A stretch of 64,000 bases of DNA from JAFDVL01 sp963794955 (GTDB lineage Bacteria; Acidobacteriota; Blastocatellia; RBC074): positions 186,001 to 250,000 of the forward strand of contig CAWCGF010000002.1 in assembly GCA_963794955.1 (NCBI GenBank), in the 5' to 3' direction. Below, in pieces: positions 1 to 8,949 of this stretch. Within the stretch, counting starts at the first letter, position 1; each line of letters starts with the position of its first letter. The notes beneath the pieces were generated by a model, which was not told the DNA's origin, did no database searches, and worked only from the letters and a program-made list of their open reading frames with translations. The translations under genes were made by a program, and so were the position numbers.

Positions 1-1443
1 TCTCAGCCCTGGCGGCTTGACGAAAATCCAGTCGAGTTTGAGCCGTGCGACCTTAAATGACCGCTCCGGTTCATACGTCGGCTTGAAGCCTTTCATCGCG
101 CGCTCGTTCGAGTTGGCAAGTTTGCCCGCGCGCCCATCCGCCGAACGCTCGCTGTCTCCCCGAAAGTCGAAGGCCCCACCATCGGTGAAGCGAAAATCTT
201 CCAACGTCCTGAAGAACTCTCCCTCTTTGTTTTCCGATATGAACTTAATACTCCGCACGGTTGGGTCACTATAGTTTCGACTGAAATTGACGGCACCGCG
301 CGTCGTGTCGTAGAGCAAACCGAAGCCAGTCGCCCACTTGATGCCGTATTGTGCCCAGAAGGTGGCGCTGCCCAGCCGCTTGACGATTTCGCGGCGGATC
401 GAAGTCGGCGTCGCATCCGAGCCAGACGTATTGAAATCGCCTGCCAGAATGACGGGGTGGTCAATCGGCTTGATGGCAGCGAGCAACTCTTCAAGCTGGC
501 GACGGCGATGAGACGGCTTGGTCTTGGCTTCCAGATGCGCGTTGACGATGGTCGCTCGCCCGCCGGGAATCTTTTTATCCTCAATCTCAGCCAGTAGCAT
601 CATCCGGCCTCCGCGTCGTACTTCGCGCATAACCTTCTCCAGAAAAGCCAGCTCTGTCGTTTTACGCTTGCCCTTTTCCAAGGGCGCGACCTGCTTTTTT
701 TCGTCCTCAAACCAATCGTGTCCCTGCGTCTTGAAACGCAGGATCCGCACATTCTTGAGCGGATACCGGCTGAGAATCGCACTGCCGTGCAGCCCCATCG
801 TACGCTGGCGATCTACTGCCAGATTACTCATGATCTCCGCGCGGTTTTCCAGCTCGTCACCTTCCAGCTTGTCCGTCCCGAGCGTCAACGGATCAACCTC
901 AACAAACTCCACGCCGAAGGCATAATTCATGCCGAGCGCGGCGGCCAATTCCTGTGCGACATGGCGGTAATCGCTTCGTTTCAGCCCCCAGTCCACTTCG
1001 TTGAGAACGATGACATCGGCCTGACTGAGCAGTTGAGCTTCCTCAAACGCGCGCTCTTGTTCTTTAGAATCAAGCTCGCGCGGCGCTTGACTGAGCCGTT
1101 GGGTGAAAGCCTCGCGCCCGCGCAAGGCTGCCTGAATATCCTCGAAGGCCATGCCGCGCTCGATATTCCAATGTGCAACTCGCAACATAGCGTTACTACG
1201 CGGCGCGGCGGCATCGTTACTTGCCGCCGCGCCATTTTCCACAAACGGCGTTTCCAACAAGGCGGTGAGTTTCCGTGCCAGTGGCTCCGGCGGAGTTTCA
1301 TTTTCGTACAGGACGATCAGTTCATCAAAGCTCAGCAAGGCGGCGTGTTCCATTGCGTTGGCAGCAACGGCGCGCGTGTCTTTGAAAACCAAAACCGAAG
1401 TTAGCGAAATAGCGATCAGTACAAGGGGCAATATTCGTATCAT
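1..1443 (-). CDS. Endonuclease/exonuclease/phosphatase (EEP) family protein, C-terminus beyond window
   Basis: The minus-strand frame is open from an ATG at 1443 to the window edge, 481 codons, so the stop lies outside. The N-terminus is hydrophobic and signal-like (MIRILPLVLIAISLTSVLVF), suggesting export. The EEP fold (DNase I / phosphodiesterase superfamily) is shown by motifs in the expected order: WNIERG at about residue 100, LNEVDWG, NAHLE, GDFNTS and, close to the window edge, LDWIFVK. These are the metal- and phosphate-binding positions of the family; the final SDH motif would lie just outside. The substrate cannot be told from sequence: members cut DNA, phosphoinositides, sphingomyelin or other phosphodiesters. 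It is the only gene before the hairpin at 1522-1589 and reads convergently into nothing visible. The start is the first ATG with a purine-rich stretch (gaaggagtgaag) upstream. Confidence 0.85.
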   Translation of the reverse strand, partial: MIRILPLVLIAISLTSVLVFKDTRAVAANAMEHAALLSFDELIVLYENETPPEPLARKLTALLETPFVENGAAASNDAAAPRSNAMLRVAHWNIERGMAFEDIQAALRGREAFTQRLSQAPRELDSKEQERAFEEAQLLSQADVIVLNEVDWGLKRSDYRHVAQELAAALGMNYAFGVEFVEVDPLTLGTDKLEGDELENRAEIMSNLAVDRQRTMGLHGSAILSRYPLKNVRILRFKTQGHDWFEDEKKQVAPLEKGKRKTTELAFLEKVMREVRRGGRMMLLAEIEDKKIPGGRATIVNAHLEAKTKPSHRRRQLEELLAAIKPIDHPVILAGDFNTSGSDATPTSIRREIVKRLGSATFWAQYGIKWATGFGLLYDTTRGAVNFSRNYSDPTVRSIKFISENKEGEFFRTLEDFRFTDGGAFDFRGDSERSADGRAGKLANSNERAMKGFKPTYEPERSFKVARLKLDWIFVKPPGLR

Positions 1444-1521
1444 TTTTTGCTTCACTCCTTCTTCAGGTGTCCGAAATCCGGTCGGTCATCCGATGAATAG
1501 CAATTGATGTGCCGAATAAGG

Positions 1522-1589
1522 AGCGTTGAGAGTTCACGCTTCAGCGTGCTGCTGGCAGCCACCACGCTGAAGCGTGAACTCTCAACGCT
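1522..1589. repeat. Long perfect inverted repeat overlapping an adh stop codon
   Basis: Arms 1522-1548 and 1563-1589 are perfectly complementary over 27 bases with a 14-base loop. Each arm is itself nearly palindromic (cacgct-tc-agcgtg), so nested stems are possible. The right arm includes the first two bases of the reverse-strand stop codon (1588-1590) of the alcohol dehydrogenase. It could act as a transcription terminator for that gene, although no T-run follows, or be a REP-like dispersed palindrome. Confidence 0.8.
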
Positions 1590-2793
1590 ATGTGGCGGAG
1601 CCGTTGCTTGCGACCAAATCATCATTCGGTTTCAGCACGATCTTGATGCAGTTGTCCTCTTTCTTATTGAAAATCTCGTACCCGTGGGGCGCATCTTCCA
1701 ATCGCAGCCGATGCGTGATGATAAAGGATGGATCAATTTCTCCTTTTTGAATTCGCTCCAGTAGCGGACGCATGTATCTGTGCATATGCGTCTGCCCGGA
1801 CTTGATCGTTAAGGCTTTATTCACGATTGCCCCCATCGGCAGCTTATCCACGAATCCACCGTACACGCCGGGCACTGAAACCGTCCCGCCTTTGCGACAG
1901 GCATGAATCGCTTGTCGTAGCGCATGCGGTCGGTCAGTGGCCAGGAAGGCGGCGGCTTTCACGCGATCAAGGATAGCATCAGGGCTAGTGCCGTGGGCCT
2001 CCATGCCAACTGCATCAATGCAGCGATCAGGGCCGCGTCCGCCTGTCATTTCCTTCAGCTTGTCGAAGATTTCTTCATCATCAAAATTCAGAACCTCGGC
2101 GGGGCCTTGCTGTTGCGCCAGGGCCAAGCGTTCGGGTACATCATCAATGGCAATCACGCGTTCAGCCCCCAATAGCCAGGCGCTGCGGATCGCAAATTGT
2201 CCGACAGGGCCGCACCCCCAGACAGCCACCGTATCGCCCGGTTCAATGCCGCAGTTCTCGGCGGCCATATAGCCGGTCGGGAAAATGTCTGAGAGAAACA
2301 AGACCTTCTCGTCTTCGATCCCATCAGGAATCTTGAGCGCACCGACATCTGCAAACGGAACGCGCAGGTACTGCGCCTGACCGCCCGCATAACCGCCGAG
2401 CATGTGCGAATAGCCAAACAGTCCAGATGGCGAATAACCATATAGCTTTTCCGCCATCCACGAGTTCGGATTCGAGTTATCGCAAAGCGACCACAATTCT
2501 TTTTGGCAGAAGAAGCATTGGCCGCAGGAAATCGTAAACGGCACGACGACACGGTCACCTATTTTCAATTTCCTGACTTCGCTGCCAATCTCGACGACCT
2601 CGCCCATGTTCTCATGACCGAGAATATCGCCCTTTTCCATCGTGGGAATATAACCATCATACAGATGCAAATCAGAGCCGCAGATCGCCGCCGTGGTAAT
2701 CTTGATGATGGCGTCACGCGGATTGAGTATCGTTGGATCAGGCACAGTTTCTACTCGTACATCGTACTTGCCAAACCAGCATAGTGCTTTCAT
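1588..2793 (-). CDS. Zinc-dependent alcohol dehydrogenase (MDR family)
   Basis: A 401-residue medium-chain dehydrogenase/reductase. The catalytic zinc site is visible as Cys38 (AAICGSD) and the GHENMG motif (His60-Glu61). The structural zinc lobe has Cys90, Cys93, Cys96 and Cys104. The Rossmann nucleotide-binding motif VWGCGPVGQFA sits near residue 195. The family oxidises alcohols or aldehydes, or reduces them, with NAD(P). The overall pattern resembles the glutathione-independent formaldehyde dehydrogenase-like branch of COG1063, but the substrate is not determined. The gene lies 20 bases downstream of the SRPBCC gene on the same strand, so the two are probably co-transcribed. The start is the ATG at 2793, with an AGGAGA ribosome-binding site a few bases upstream. 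Confidence 0.9.
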   Translation of the reverse strand: MKALCWFGKYDVRVETVPDPTILNPRDAIIKITTAAICGSDLHLYDGYIPTMEKGDILGHENMGEVVEIGSEVRKLKIGDRVVVPFTISCGQCFFCQKELWSLCDNSNPNSWMAEKLYGYSPSGLFGYSHMLGGYAGGQAQYLRVPFADVGALKIPDGIEDEKVLFLSDIFPTGYMAAENCGIEPGDTVAVWGCGPVGQFAIRSAWLLGAERVIAIDDVPERLALAQQQGPAEVLNFDDEEIFDKLKEMTGGRGPDRCIDAVGMEAHGTSPDAILDRVKAAAFLATDRPHALRQAIHACRKGGTVSVPGVYGGFVDKLPMGAIVNKALTIKSGQTHMHRYMRPLLERIQKGEIDPSFIITHRLRLEDAPHGYEIFNKKEDNCIKIVLKPNDDLVASNGSAT

Positions 2794-2813
2794 ACCGTTC
2801 TCCTCTTTCCTTG

Positions 2814-3404
2814 TTAGTGTTGTTCTGCTTCTTCCATACGAGCGGAAGACTGACCCACCGTAGTAGCAATCTCCCCCGTCTCCATAAGTTGCTTAAAGCG
2901 CCCCAAATCTTCCTGGATTTGCCCTTTCGGTTCTTCGCCAAAAAGTTTGGCAATGATAGAACCGAGGGTGCCTCCGGGCGGGTCGTATTGCAGCGTGACG
3001 CGGACAAAGGTGCCGCGCCCGCCAGTAGCCTTTTCAAAGCGAACCGAACCCGCATTGTCTACATCAGCGCCTTCCAAAGAACGCCAGGCAATCAACTTGC
3101 CGGGTTGATCGTTAATAATCTCCGCCTCCCACTCGACCGCTGTTCCAGCCGGGGCGTTCGCTACCCAATGCGAACGCGTCTCGCTAGTCGTCTGCACAGA
3201 GACAAGGTGCCGCATAAAGCGCGGCAGATTTTGGAAGTTGCGCCAGAAATTATATAGCTCTTCCGGTGCACGATTGATGGTGACGCTCTGTTCGACGCGA
3301 ATGCCATCGCTCACCGCAGGATTCCCTTGCGGCGTTGCTTGCGCTGCGGCGGCGTCTACATCTGTTTGTTGCCTCGTTTGATTAGATTTTTTTGCTGTCT
3401 TCAT
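2814..3404 (-). CDS. SRPBCC-family protein (polyketide cyclase/dehydrase-like)
   Basis: A 196-residue protein. An alanine/glutamine-rich N-terminal 35 residues precede a START-like ligand-binding fold: VEQSVTINRAPEELYNFWRN begins the first strand and helix, and FMRHLVSVQ, WEAEIIND and FVRVTLQYD mark later strands. Members bind hydrophobic ligands or alter membrane/lipid functions; this subgroup is often annotated cyclase/dehydrase and often sits beside zinc alcohol dehydrogenases and stress genes. It stops 20 bases before the dehydrogenase start, so an operon is likely. The specific function is unknown. The start is the ATG at 3404, with GGAGAAAT upstream. Confidence 0.85.
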   Translation of the reverse strand: MKTAKKSNQTRQQTDVDAAAAQATPQGNPAVSDGIRVEQSVTINRAPEELYNFWRNFQNLPRFMRHLVSVQTTSETRSHWVANAPAGTAVEWEAEIINDQPGKLIAWRSLEGADVDNAGSVRFEKATGGRGTFVRVTLQYDPPGGTLGSIIAKLFGEEPKGQIQEDLGRFKQLMETGEIATTVGQSSARMEEAEQH

Positions 3405-3587
3405 ATATTTCTCCGTCGTGGACTTAATTTCTGGGCAGAACCAGGTTCCACCATTTTGCGATGTTGTTCAGCTTGGCAGCACAGTTCCATCACTTTTAGA
3501 TTGAATGGGTCGTAATGCAATACCCCCTCATCAGCTTTTTGTTAGCCTGTTGCAGGGCGAGCACCATCCGCACACCTTCTTTGACCG

Positions 3588-4124
3588 TTAGGGCGAAAGC
3601 TTCTTCTCCGCTTTTCCTTGCAGACGCTTCGCTTCATTCGTAATCACGCTGACATGCCCATCCGCTTCCAGATAACATTTCCGCACCTCTTTTATGTCTT
3701 CAACTCCCTGTTCACGCAGTTGTCCCAGCAACTCCTCGTGGCTGATCATTTCTTCTTTGAGATTGCGTCGTTGTAATTGACCATCCTTAATTAACAACAA
3801 TGGCGCAGGTCGCAGCACGCGCCTTATTAGGGGAAACCGATACCCCAGCCAATCCAAAAAGTAATCCCAGAAAACGATAGTGCCCACCAATAGGAGTCCC
3901 TCCGTGATGGATTTGTAATCACTGGCCATCGCATTCTGGGCGGCATCCGCAATCAAAACGACGACCAGGAAATCGGAGATTCCCATTGCGCCCGCTTCGC
4001 GCCTGAGCAGGCGCAAGACAAAAAACAGAAAAAGATAAATGACGGTACCACGCAGGAAAATCTCTGCCACATTGATGGTTGGAGTAAAAATGGTGCGCCA
4101 ATCTATGTGAAAGAATGTTTCCAT
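3588..4124 (-). CDS. DUF421 / YetF-like membrane protein
   Basis: A 178-residue integral membrane protein. Three hydrophobic segments lie in the N-terminal half (around residues 20-38, 48-64 and 75-92), followed by a soluble domain with the LLIKDGQLQRRNLKEEMIS block typical of DUF421/YetF proteins. The conserved HEELLGQLREQGVEDI segment follows. Family function is poorly known; some members relate to spore or envelope integrity. It lies upstream of the SRPBCC and dehydrogenase genes on the same strand with a gap of about 180 bases, so it may have its own transcript. Confidence 0.85.
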   Translation of the reverse strand: METFFHIDWRTIFTPTINVAEIFLRGTVIYLFLFFVLRLLRREAGAMGISDFLVVVLIADAAQNAMASDYKSITEGLLLVGTIVFWDYFLDWLGYRFPLIRRVLRPAPLLLIKDGQLQRRNLKEEMISHEELLGQLREQGVEDIKEVRKCYLEADGHVSVITNEAKRLQGKAEKKLSP

Positions 4125-4645
4125 CGCCTACCCTGCCCCACAATCTTGTTTTGTAGGAAGCAACTGAAATGCCTTAAAAGCGTCCCTTTTTACACATCAG
4201 TAAGAGAAGCACGAGAATCCAATTGGCTTAGGATTCGGCAACGAACAGATCACCATTTCTATCGTCTTAATTCCTAAACGGAGTAAGATGATTTACATTT
4301 CACCTCAACGTTTATTACTAAAATTATACTTAAGCTGCATTACTATCGAACAAAAAGTAATGGCTAACCATACAGTTGCTAGTACAGTCGTAGCAGCCCG
4401 TTTGCTTTCAAGTAACTGCTTCCCATCTAAGATGCATCAATCCTTGACTATTGCATCATTGAGTGCGTGGACTGCAAATATCGCGCCAAGACCATTGCCA
4501 CGCTGCTAGCTCTATTGTTGCGATAGTTGATTCTGCAAACTTGGTGCGTTACACGAAAGATACTTTCAGCGCACCCTCTCTATGGCCTTCAGCTTGCTGC
4601 TGAAACCTTACGGCTGAGAACGAAAGTAAAAGGAGATTTGCAAGT
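4125..4645. other. Intergenic region, AT-richer than its surroundings
   Basis: These 521 bases separate divergent genes. An open plus-strand frame at 4288-4509 has no recognisable protein features and no convincing ribosome-binding site, so I do not call it. The 3' end carries the strong AAAGGAGA site just before the HAD gene start. Promoters for both flanking genes presumably lie here but I could not pick convincing boxes. Confidence 0.5.
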
Positions 4646-5314
4646 ATGATAAAAGTAGTCATCTTCGATGTTGATGGAACAATCGTGGACTCAGTAGATT
4701 TACACGCACAGGCTTGGCAGGAAACGTTCCGTCATTTTGGACATGAAGTAGATTTCTATGCTGTTCGACAGCAAATTGGCAAAGGTGCAGATCAATTATT
4801 GCCCGTCTTTTTTACGCCTGCAGAGCTAGCGAAAAAGGGAAAGGAAATAGAAGAGTATCGCAGCGCCCTATTCAAGCGAAATTATTTGACTCATGTCCGT
4901 CCCTTTCCTGGTGTACGTGAGTTATTTCAACGAACCATCGCCGATGAGCGGCGCATCGTTTTGGCCTCATCAGCGGTTGAAGATGAAGTAGAACACTACA
5001 AACAAATAGCAGGCATTGAGGAGTTGATCGAAAACGAAACGTCTGCAGATGAAACGGAGCGATCTAAACCCTATCCTGATATTTTTGCAGTAGCCTTAAA
5101 GAAAGCCGGGAATCCATCTCCGGCGGAAGCCATCGTTATCGGAGATACTCCCTATGATGCACAAGCCGCAGGCAAACTTGATTTGCCAATGATTGGCTTG
5201 TTGTCAGGAGGATTTGCAGAAGCAGAATTGCGCGGCGCGGGGTGCATTGCAATCTATCGTGATCCGGCGGATTTGTTAGCACATTATTCGCACTCACCAC
5301 TGAAAGCGCCCTAG
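4646..5314 (+). CDS. HAD-superfamily phosphatase (phosphoglycolate phosphatase-like)
   Basis: A 222-residue HAD hydrolase. Motif I is FDVDGT with nucleophile Asp8 and acid/base Asp10. Motif II is LASSA near residue 113, the motif-III lysine is in SKPYPD, and motif IV is VIGDTPYDA with the metal-binding aspartates. A helical cap (subclass I) lies between motifs I and II. Such enzymes dephosphorylate small phosphorylated metabolites; Gph- and beta-phosphoglucomutase-like members are closest by pattern, but the substrate is not determined. The start is supported by AAAGGAGA about 8 bases upstream. It is a single-gene unit facing the convergent ThuA gene. Confidence 0.9.
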   Translation: MIKVVIFDVDGTIVDSVDLHAQAWQETFRHFGHEVDFYAVRQQIGKGADQLLPVFFTPAELAKKGKEIEEYRSALFKRNYLTHVRPFPGVRELFQRTIADERRIVLASSAVEDEVEHYKQIAGIEELIENETSADETERSKPYPDIFAVALKKAGNPSPAEAIVIGDTPYDAQAAGKLDLPMIGLLSGGFAEAELRGAGCIAIYRDPADLLAHYSHSPLKAP

Positions 5315-5391
5315 GCAGCAATACAAATGAAACCGACGTAAAGGAGTAAGAATATAGCAGCGGGAGAGTTAGCCTTGCGCTATCCACTAAG

Positions 5392-6201
5392 CTATTTTCT
5401 TACTGGTCTATATGGTCCTGTCGCAGTCGCCTTCGGCCCTGCTTCGCGCTTCGGCAAATTCGTTGACGCATGCGTCTTCTTTCCCGCCCACAGCACGGAA
5501 TTGTGAACCAACTTTTGCATTTCGGGCATAAAGAAAATCGGGAACTCTTCGTGACCAGGACGAATGTAGACGAAACGCCCTTTGTCCAATGTCCACACCA
5601 TCACTTCGCGGTTGCGATGACCGGTTTCCCACGTGCCTTCCATAATCACGGCTTCAGGCGTAGGTACATCAAATGGCTCCGTATAGATTTCGGTTTTCGG
5701 AACCGTGAAATCCTGGATGCCTTTCGCAATCGGATGCTTGGGCAATACCACCCAAACTTGCTCTGGCTTGGCAAAGTTGACATAGGAACTCCAACTGCCC
5801 GTGGCTTGCAACGCGGCTTTGAGCGGCTTCGAGAAATGCGCGGAATGTAAAGCAATGAAACCCATTCCGCGTTCACGAATATGCTTTACCACGCGATTAA
5901 CCACTTCGTCCGGCACGTCGTTGTGTCGCTTATGCCCGAACCAAATCAGCACGTCGGTGTTGTTGAGGGCTTCCTCGGTCAAGCCAAGGCCAGGATCGGA
6001 AATCTGAGCGAGTTTGGCTTCGATATTTTTTTGCTTGTTGAGGTGATTAGCTAATGCGCCGCTGATGCCGGTGGGATAGATTTCGCGTGGTTCGGTTTGT
6101 TCTGACCAGCATAACACGCGGAGCTTATTGGATTTCTGTGCCAAAGCAGTGGTCGCAGTGAATAAAAGCAAAGCTGCGATGACAGGCAAAAATGTTTTCA
6201 T
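5392..6201 (-). CDS. ThuA domain protein, secreted
   Basis: A 269-residue protein with a clear Sec signal (MKTFLPVIAALLLFTATTALA, cleavage near AQK). I choose the ATG at 6201, which follows GGGAGATAACT, over an in-frame upstream start because the signal peptide begins here. The mature part is a ThuA / trehalose-utilisation-like glutamine-amidotransferase fold: LRVLCWSEQ, the DVLIWFGHKRHNDVPDEVV block, GMGFIALHSAH and the late HPIAKGIQDF and GRFVYIRPGHEEFP blocks. Members act in sugar metabolism, but the biochemical reaction is unclear. It is divergent from a secreted Gfo/Idh/MocA oxidoreductase with 123 bases between. This ThuA plus oxidoreductase pairing is common in planctomycete and acidobacterial sugar loci, so a shared substrate is likely. 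Confidence 0.85.
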   Translation of the reverse strand: MKTFLPVIAALLLFTATTALAQKSNKLRVLCWSEQTEPREIYPTGISGALANHLNKQKNIEAKLAQISDPGLGLTEEALNNTDVLIWFGHKRHNDVPDEVVNRVVKHIRERGMGFIALHSAHFSKPLKAALQATGSWSSYVNFAKPEQVWVVLPKHPIAKGIQDFTVPKTEIYTEPFDVPTPEAVIMEGTWETGHRNREVMVWTLDKGRFVYIRPGHEEFPIFFMPEMQKLVHNSVLWAGKKTHASTNLPKREAGPKATATGPYRPVRK

Positions 6202-6324
6202 AGTTATCTCCCGATGTGATTGTTCGAACGCGCCGATTATGGCAACGATCTTGCCAAGTGGCAATCGCTTGTCGGACAATCGCACTTCTGCTATACACAA
6301 CCTCAATACTTCAGGAGAATCACT
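6202..6324. promoter_or_regulatory. Divergent promoter region between ThuA and Gfo/Idh/MocA genes
   Basis: A 123-base gap with start codons facing away on both sides, so it must hold both promoters. Ribosome-binding sites are visible at each edge (GGGAGA for the minus gene, CAGGAGAA for the plus gene). The two genes are candidates for joint regulation. No operator palindrome was obvious. Confidence 0.5.
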
Positions 6325-7686
6325 ATGAATAGTCGTCGCCAATTTCTACAAACCTCTCTGGCCGGAGTCACGGCAGCTTCAGTACTTTCGCCTTCCGCCA
6401 AAGCCACCGCTGTGTCGTACTCCCGTATTCAAGGCGCAAACAAACGTATCCGTGTCGGCTTGATTGGCTGCGGCGGACAAGGATCGGGGGATTTGCGCAA
6501 AATGTTGATGATTCCCAACATCGAATGTGTTGCGCTTTGTGACGTAGACGATGCGCAAGTAATCAAAGCCGCTGCAATGGTCGCCAAACAGGCAAATCAA
6601 AACCCCGCGTTGCGCACACGCGATTTCCGCCAAGTCACCGACGACAAAAACATTGACGCCGTCATTGTTGGCACGCCCGATCATTGGCATGCGCTGCCAA
6701 CAGTGGCGGCGTGTCAGGCGGGCAAAGATGTTTATGTCGAAAAGCCGCTCTCGCTCACGATTGGCGAAGGCCGTGTGATGGTGGATGTGGCGCGGCGTCA
6801 TAACCGTATCGTGCAAATGGGCACGCAACAACGCTCGACGCCGCATTACAAAGACGCGTTCGATTATGTGCAAAGTGGCGCACTCGGCAAGATACGTGTC
6901 GTGCGCACGTGGGCTTATCAGGATTGGATGGGCGATATTGACAAGATGCCTGACAGCGATCCGCCTGCCGGAGTGGACTACGATCTATGGCTTGGCCCCG
7001 CGCCAAAACGACCGTTCAATAAGCATCGGTTCCATTTCAATTTTCGCTGGTTCTACGATTACTCAGGCGGGCTGATGACCGATTGGGGCGCGCACATGAT
7101 TGACATTGCCAATTGGTACATGGGTATCAAAGCGCCGCTCTCGGCGGCGTCCGTCGGCGGCAAATATGGCTTTCCAGACAACGCGGAAGAAACGCCCGAC
7201 ACACAACAAGCAATTTGGGATTGCGGCGGCTATTCGATGATTTGGGAACACGCAACCGCCATTGGGCAAGGCCCCTATCAACGCGATCACGGCGTCGCGC
7301 TGCACGGCAACAACGGCGTCCTAGTTGTAGACCGAGGCGGCTGGGAGGTCTATCCCGAAACTACTGGCAAAGGAAAACGCAAGAGCTTCAAACCACAAGC
7401 TGCCAGTATGCCGCGACAAGGCGGAGGTGGCGTGGACGGGCATTTCCTCCACATCAAGAATTTTGTGGATTGCCTGGATTCCCGGAAACAACCGAATTCC
7501 GAGGTTGAGATTGGGCACAATTCAATGATCGCCTGCCACTTGGGAAATATTGCTTTCCGTACCAAACGAACCGTGCGTTGGGACGTCGAGAAAGAACAAA
7601 TCATTAACGACGCCGAAGCCCAGAAACTGGTCTCGAAAGAATACCGTGCGCCCTGGAAGCTGACGGAACAAATGTCAAAGAGATAA
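6325..7686 (+). CDS. Gfo/Idh/MocA-family oxidoreductase with Tat signal
   Basis: A 453-residue NAD(P)-dependent oxidoreductase. The N-terminus MNSRRQFLQTSLAG carries a twin-arginine signal, so the folded, cofactor-loaded enzyme is exported. A Rossmann motif VGLIGCGGQGSGD follows near residue 45, then GTPDHWHA and the family hallmark VEKPLSLT (lysine of the catalytic EKP motif). The C-terminal substrate domain includes WGAHMIDIANWY. Enzymes of this group oxidise or rearrange sugars, inositol or glycosides. The ATG at 6325 is chosen over a longer frame because it directly precedes the Tat motif and follows AGGAGAATC. It is divergently paired with the ThuA protein. Confidence 0.9.
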   Translation: MNSRRQFLQTSLAGVTAASVLSPSAKATAVSYSRIQGANKRIRVGLIGCGGQGSGDLRKMLMIPNIECVALCDVDDAQVIKAAAMVAKQANQNPALRTRDFRQVTDDKNIDAVIVGTPDHWHALPTVAACQAGKDVYVEKPLSLTIGEGRVMVDVARRHNRIVQMGTQQRSTPHYKDAFDYVQSGALGKIRVVRTWAYQDWMGDIDKMPDSDPPAGVDYDLWLGPAPKRPFNKHRFHFNFRWFYDYSGGLMTDWGAHMIDIANWYMGIKAPLSAASVGGKYGFPDNAEETPDTQQAIWDCGGYSMIWEHATAIGQGPYQRDHGVALHGNNGVLVVDRGGWEVYPETTGKGKRKSFKPQAASMPRQGGGGVDGHFLHIKNFVDCLDSRKQPNSEVEIGHNSMIACHLGNIAFRTKRTVRWDVEKEQIINDAEAQKLVSKEYRAPWKLTEQMSKR

Positions 7687-7758
7687 GCCTTTTACTCTTG
7701 CCCAAACCGTGCGGCGCGCAAGGCATTTTCACCTTACGCGCCACTTTCTTATCGCAGT

Positions 7759-8853
7759 TTATTTCCGCTCCGACTTGGCATACTCGCTCTTGAGCAAACT
7801 CATCATTTCTTCGCGTCGTTCATACAACCGTTTGAGTGGACGTGGTTCACGTTTAGCGAACGCATACGCGGTAATTAAGGGAAGCGCAACGGTCGTGTCC
7901 ACATAACACACGACCGTGCCGGGCAATTGATCGGGATCAATTTTGCCCCAGCTTACTGCCTCAGATGGGGTTGCCCCTGAAAGCCCGCCGGTGTCTGGTC
8001 GGGCGTCCGTGATTTGCAAAAAATAATCGTGGCCTTTTTCTTCGATGCCGAGCACCTCCTGGATTTGCGGCTCGGTTTGCAAGGCGAAGTTTTTCGGGCT
8101 GCCGCCGCCACAAATAAAGATCGCGGATTTGCCGCCGCCGCGCTTGGCCGCAAGCACTAGGCTCGCAGTTTCGTTCACATCGGCGGAAGGGTTGAGCCGC
8201 AACTTACCGCCTTGTAGCTCCATTGCCGCCACATTCATCCCGATGGAACTATCGCCGGGTGAAGAAGTGTAGACAGGCACGCCATAGCGATACGCCGCAG
8301 CGAGTAACGACTGGTTCTGCAATCCCAACACGCGCTCGCGCTCAGCGACATACTTGCCGCACAAATAGTGGAACTCCGCCGTAGACATTTCGCGTTGGAA
8401 CTCTTCGGCGCGGATAATTTCTCGGAAGAACGCATCGGTTGAGAGCAGCACATCATAATCGAAGAAGATGTCGTAAATGCGCACGACGCCTTCATCACGC
8501 AACGTGACATCGCTGATTTGCGGATTCCCGCGATGCATCGCTAAGCCCAACCCAAAATGCGTGTCATGATACAGATTCGCGCCCGTCGAAATAATCCAAT
8601 CAATGAAGCCTGCTTCCATCAAGGGAATCAACGTCGAAATGCCCAGGCCAGCGGGTGTAAGGGCACCAGTCAAGGTGATACCGACAGTCACATTCTCAGC
8701 AAGCATACGCTCAGCAAAAAGCTGTGCGCCTTCGCGCAAACGGGCGGCGTTATAGGCTTGAAACGAAGATTCGATGAGTTCGGTAATAGAAGTGTGTTTG
8801 GTAATGGCGGTGGGGGCAATGCGCTTGCCCTGCAAATATTTGCTTTGGCTCAT
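7759..8853 (-). CDS. Deoxyhypusine synthase-like protein
   Basis: A 364-residue member of the deoxyhypusine synthase family. The C-terminal SEAVSWGKI block contains the lysine that in eukaryotic and archaeal enzymes forms the covalent aminobutyl intermediate from spermidine. The NAD-binding stretches SSPGDSSIGM and FICGGGSPKN are present. Bacteria lack eIF5A, so the reaction is not protein modification in the usual sense. Bacterial homologues have been linked to polyamine transfer such as homospermidine formation, but for this protein that is inference. It is transcribed alone. The start is the ATG at 8853, with GGGAGAAT upstream. Confidence 0.85.
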   Translation of the reverse strand: MSQSKYLQGKRIAPTAITKHTSITELIESSFQAYNAARLREGAQLFAERMLAENVTVGITLTGALTPAGLGISTLIPLMEAGFIDWIISTGANLYHDTHFGLGLAMHRGNPQISDVTLRDEGVVRIYDIFFDYDVLLSTDAFFREIIRAEEFQREMSTAEFHYLCGKYVAERERVLGLQNQSLLAAAYRYGVPVYTSSPGDSSIGMNVAAMELQGGKLRLNPSADVNETASLVLAAKRGGGKSAIFICGGGSPKNFALQTEPQIQEVLGIEEKGHDYFLQITDARPDTGGLSGATPSEAVSWGKIDPDQLPGTVVCYVDTTVALPLITAYAFAKREPRPLKRLYERREEMMSLLKSEYAKSERK

Positions 8854-8949
8854 GAATTCTCCCTGCGAGATATTTCAATTAGAAATTTAAGATTAAGCGG
8901 GAGAGTTTAGCGGCTGGGGAAATCAAAACGCAACCAGTAAAGCAAAGTT

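Noticed and set aside
718..1404. 228-codon plus-strand open frame opposite the EEP gene
   Set aside because: It is the exact antisense register of the EEP coding frame, whose motifs are clear; shadow only.
4288..4509. 73-codon plus-strand open frame upstream of the HAD gene
   Set aside because: No ribosome-binding site, no recognisable protein pattern, low-complexity AT-rich sequence; likely chance.
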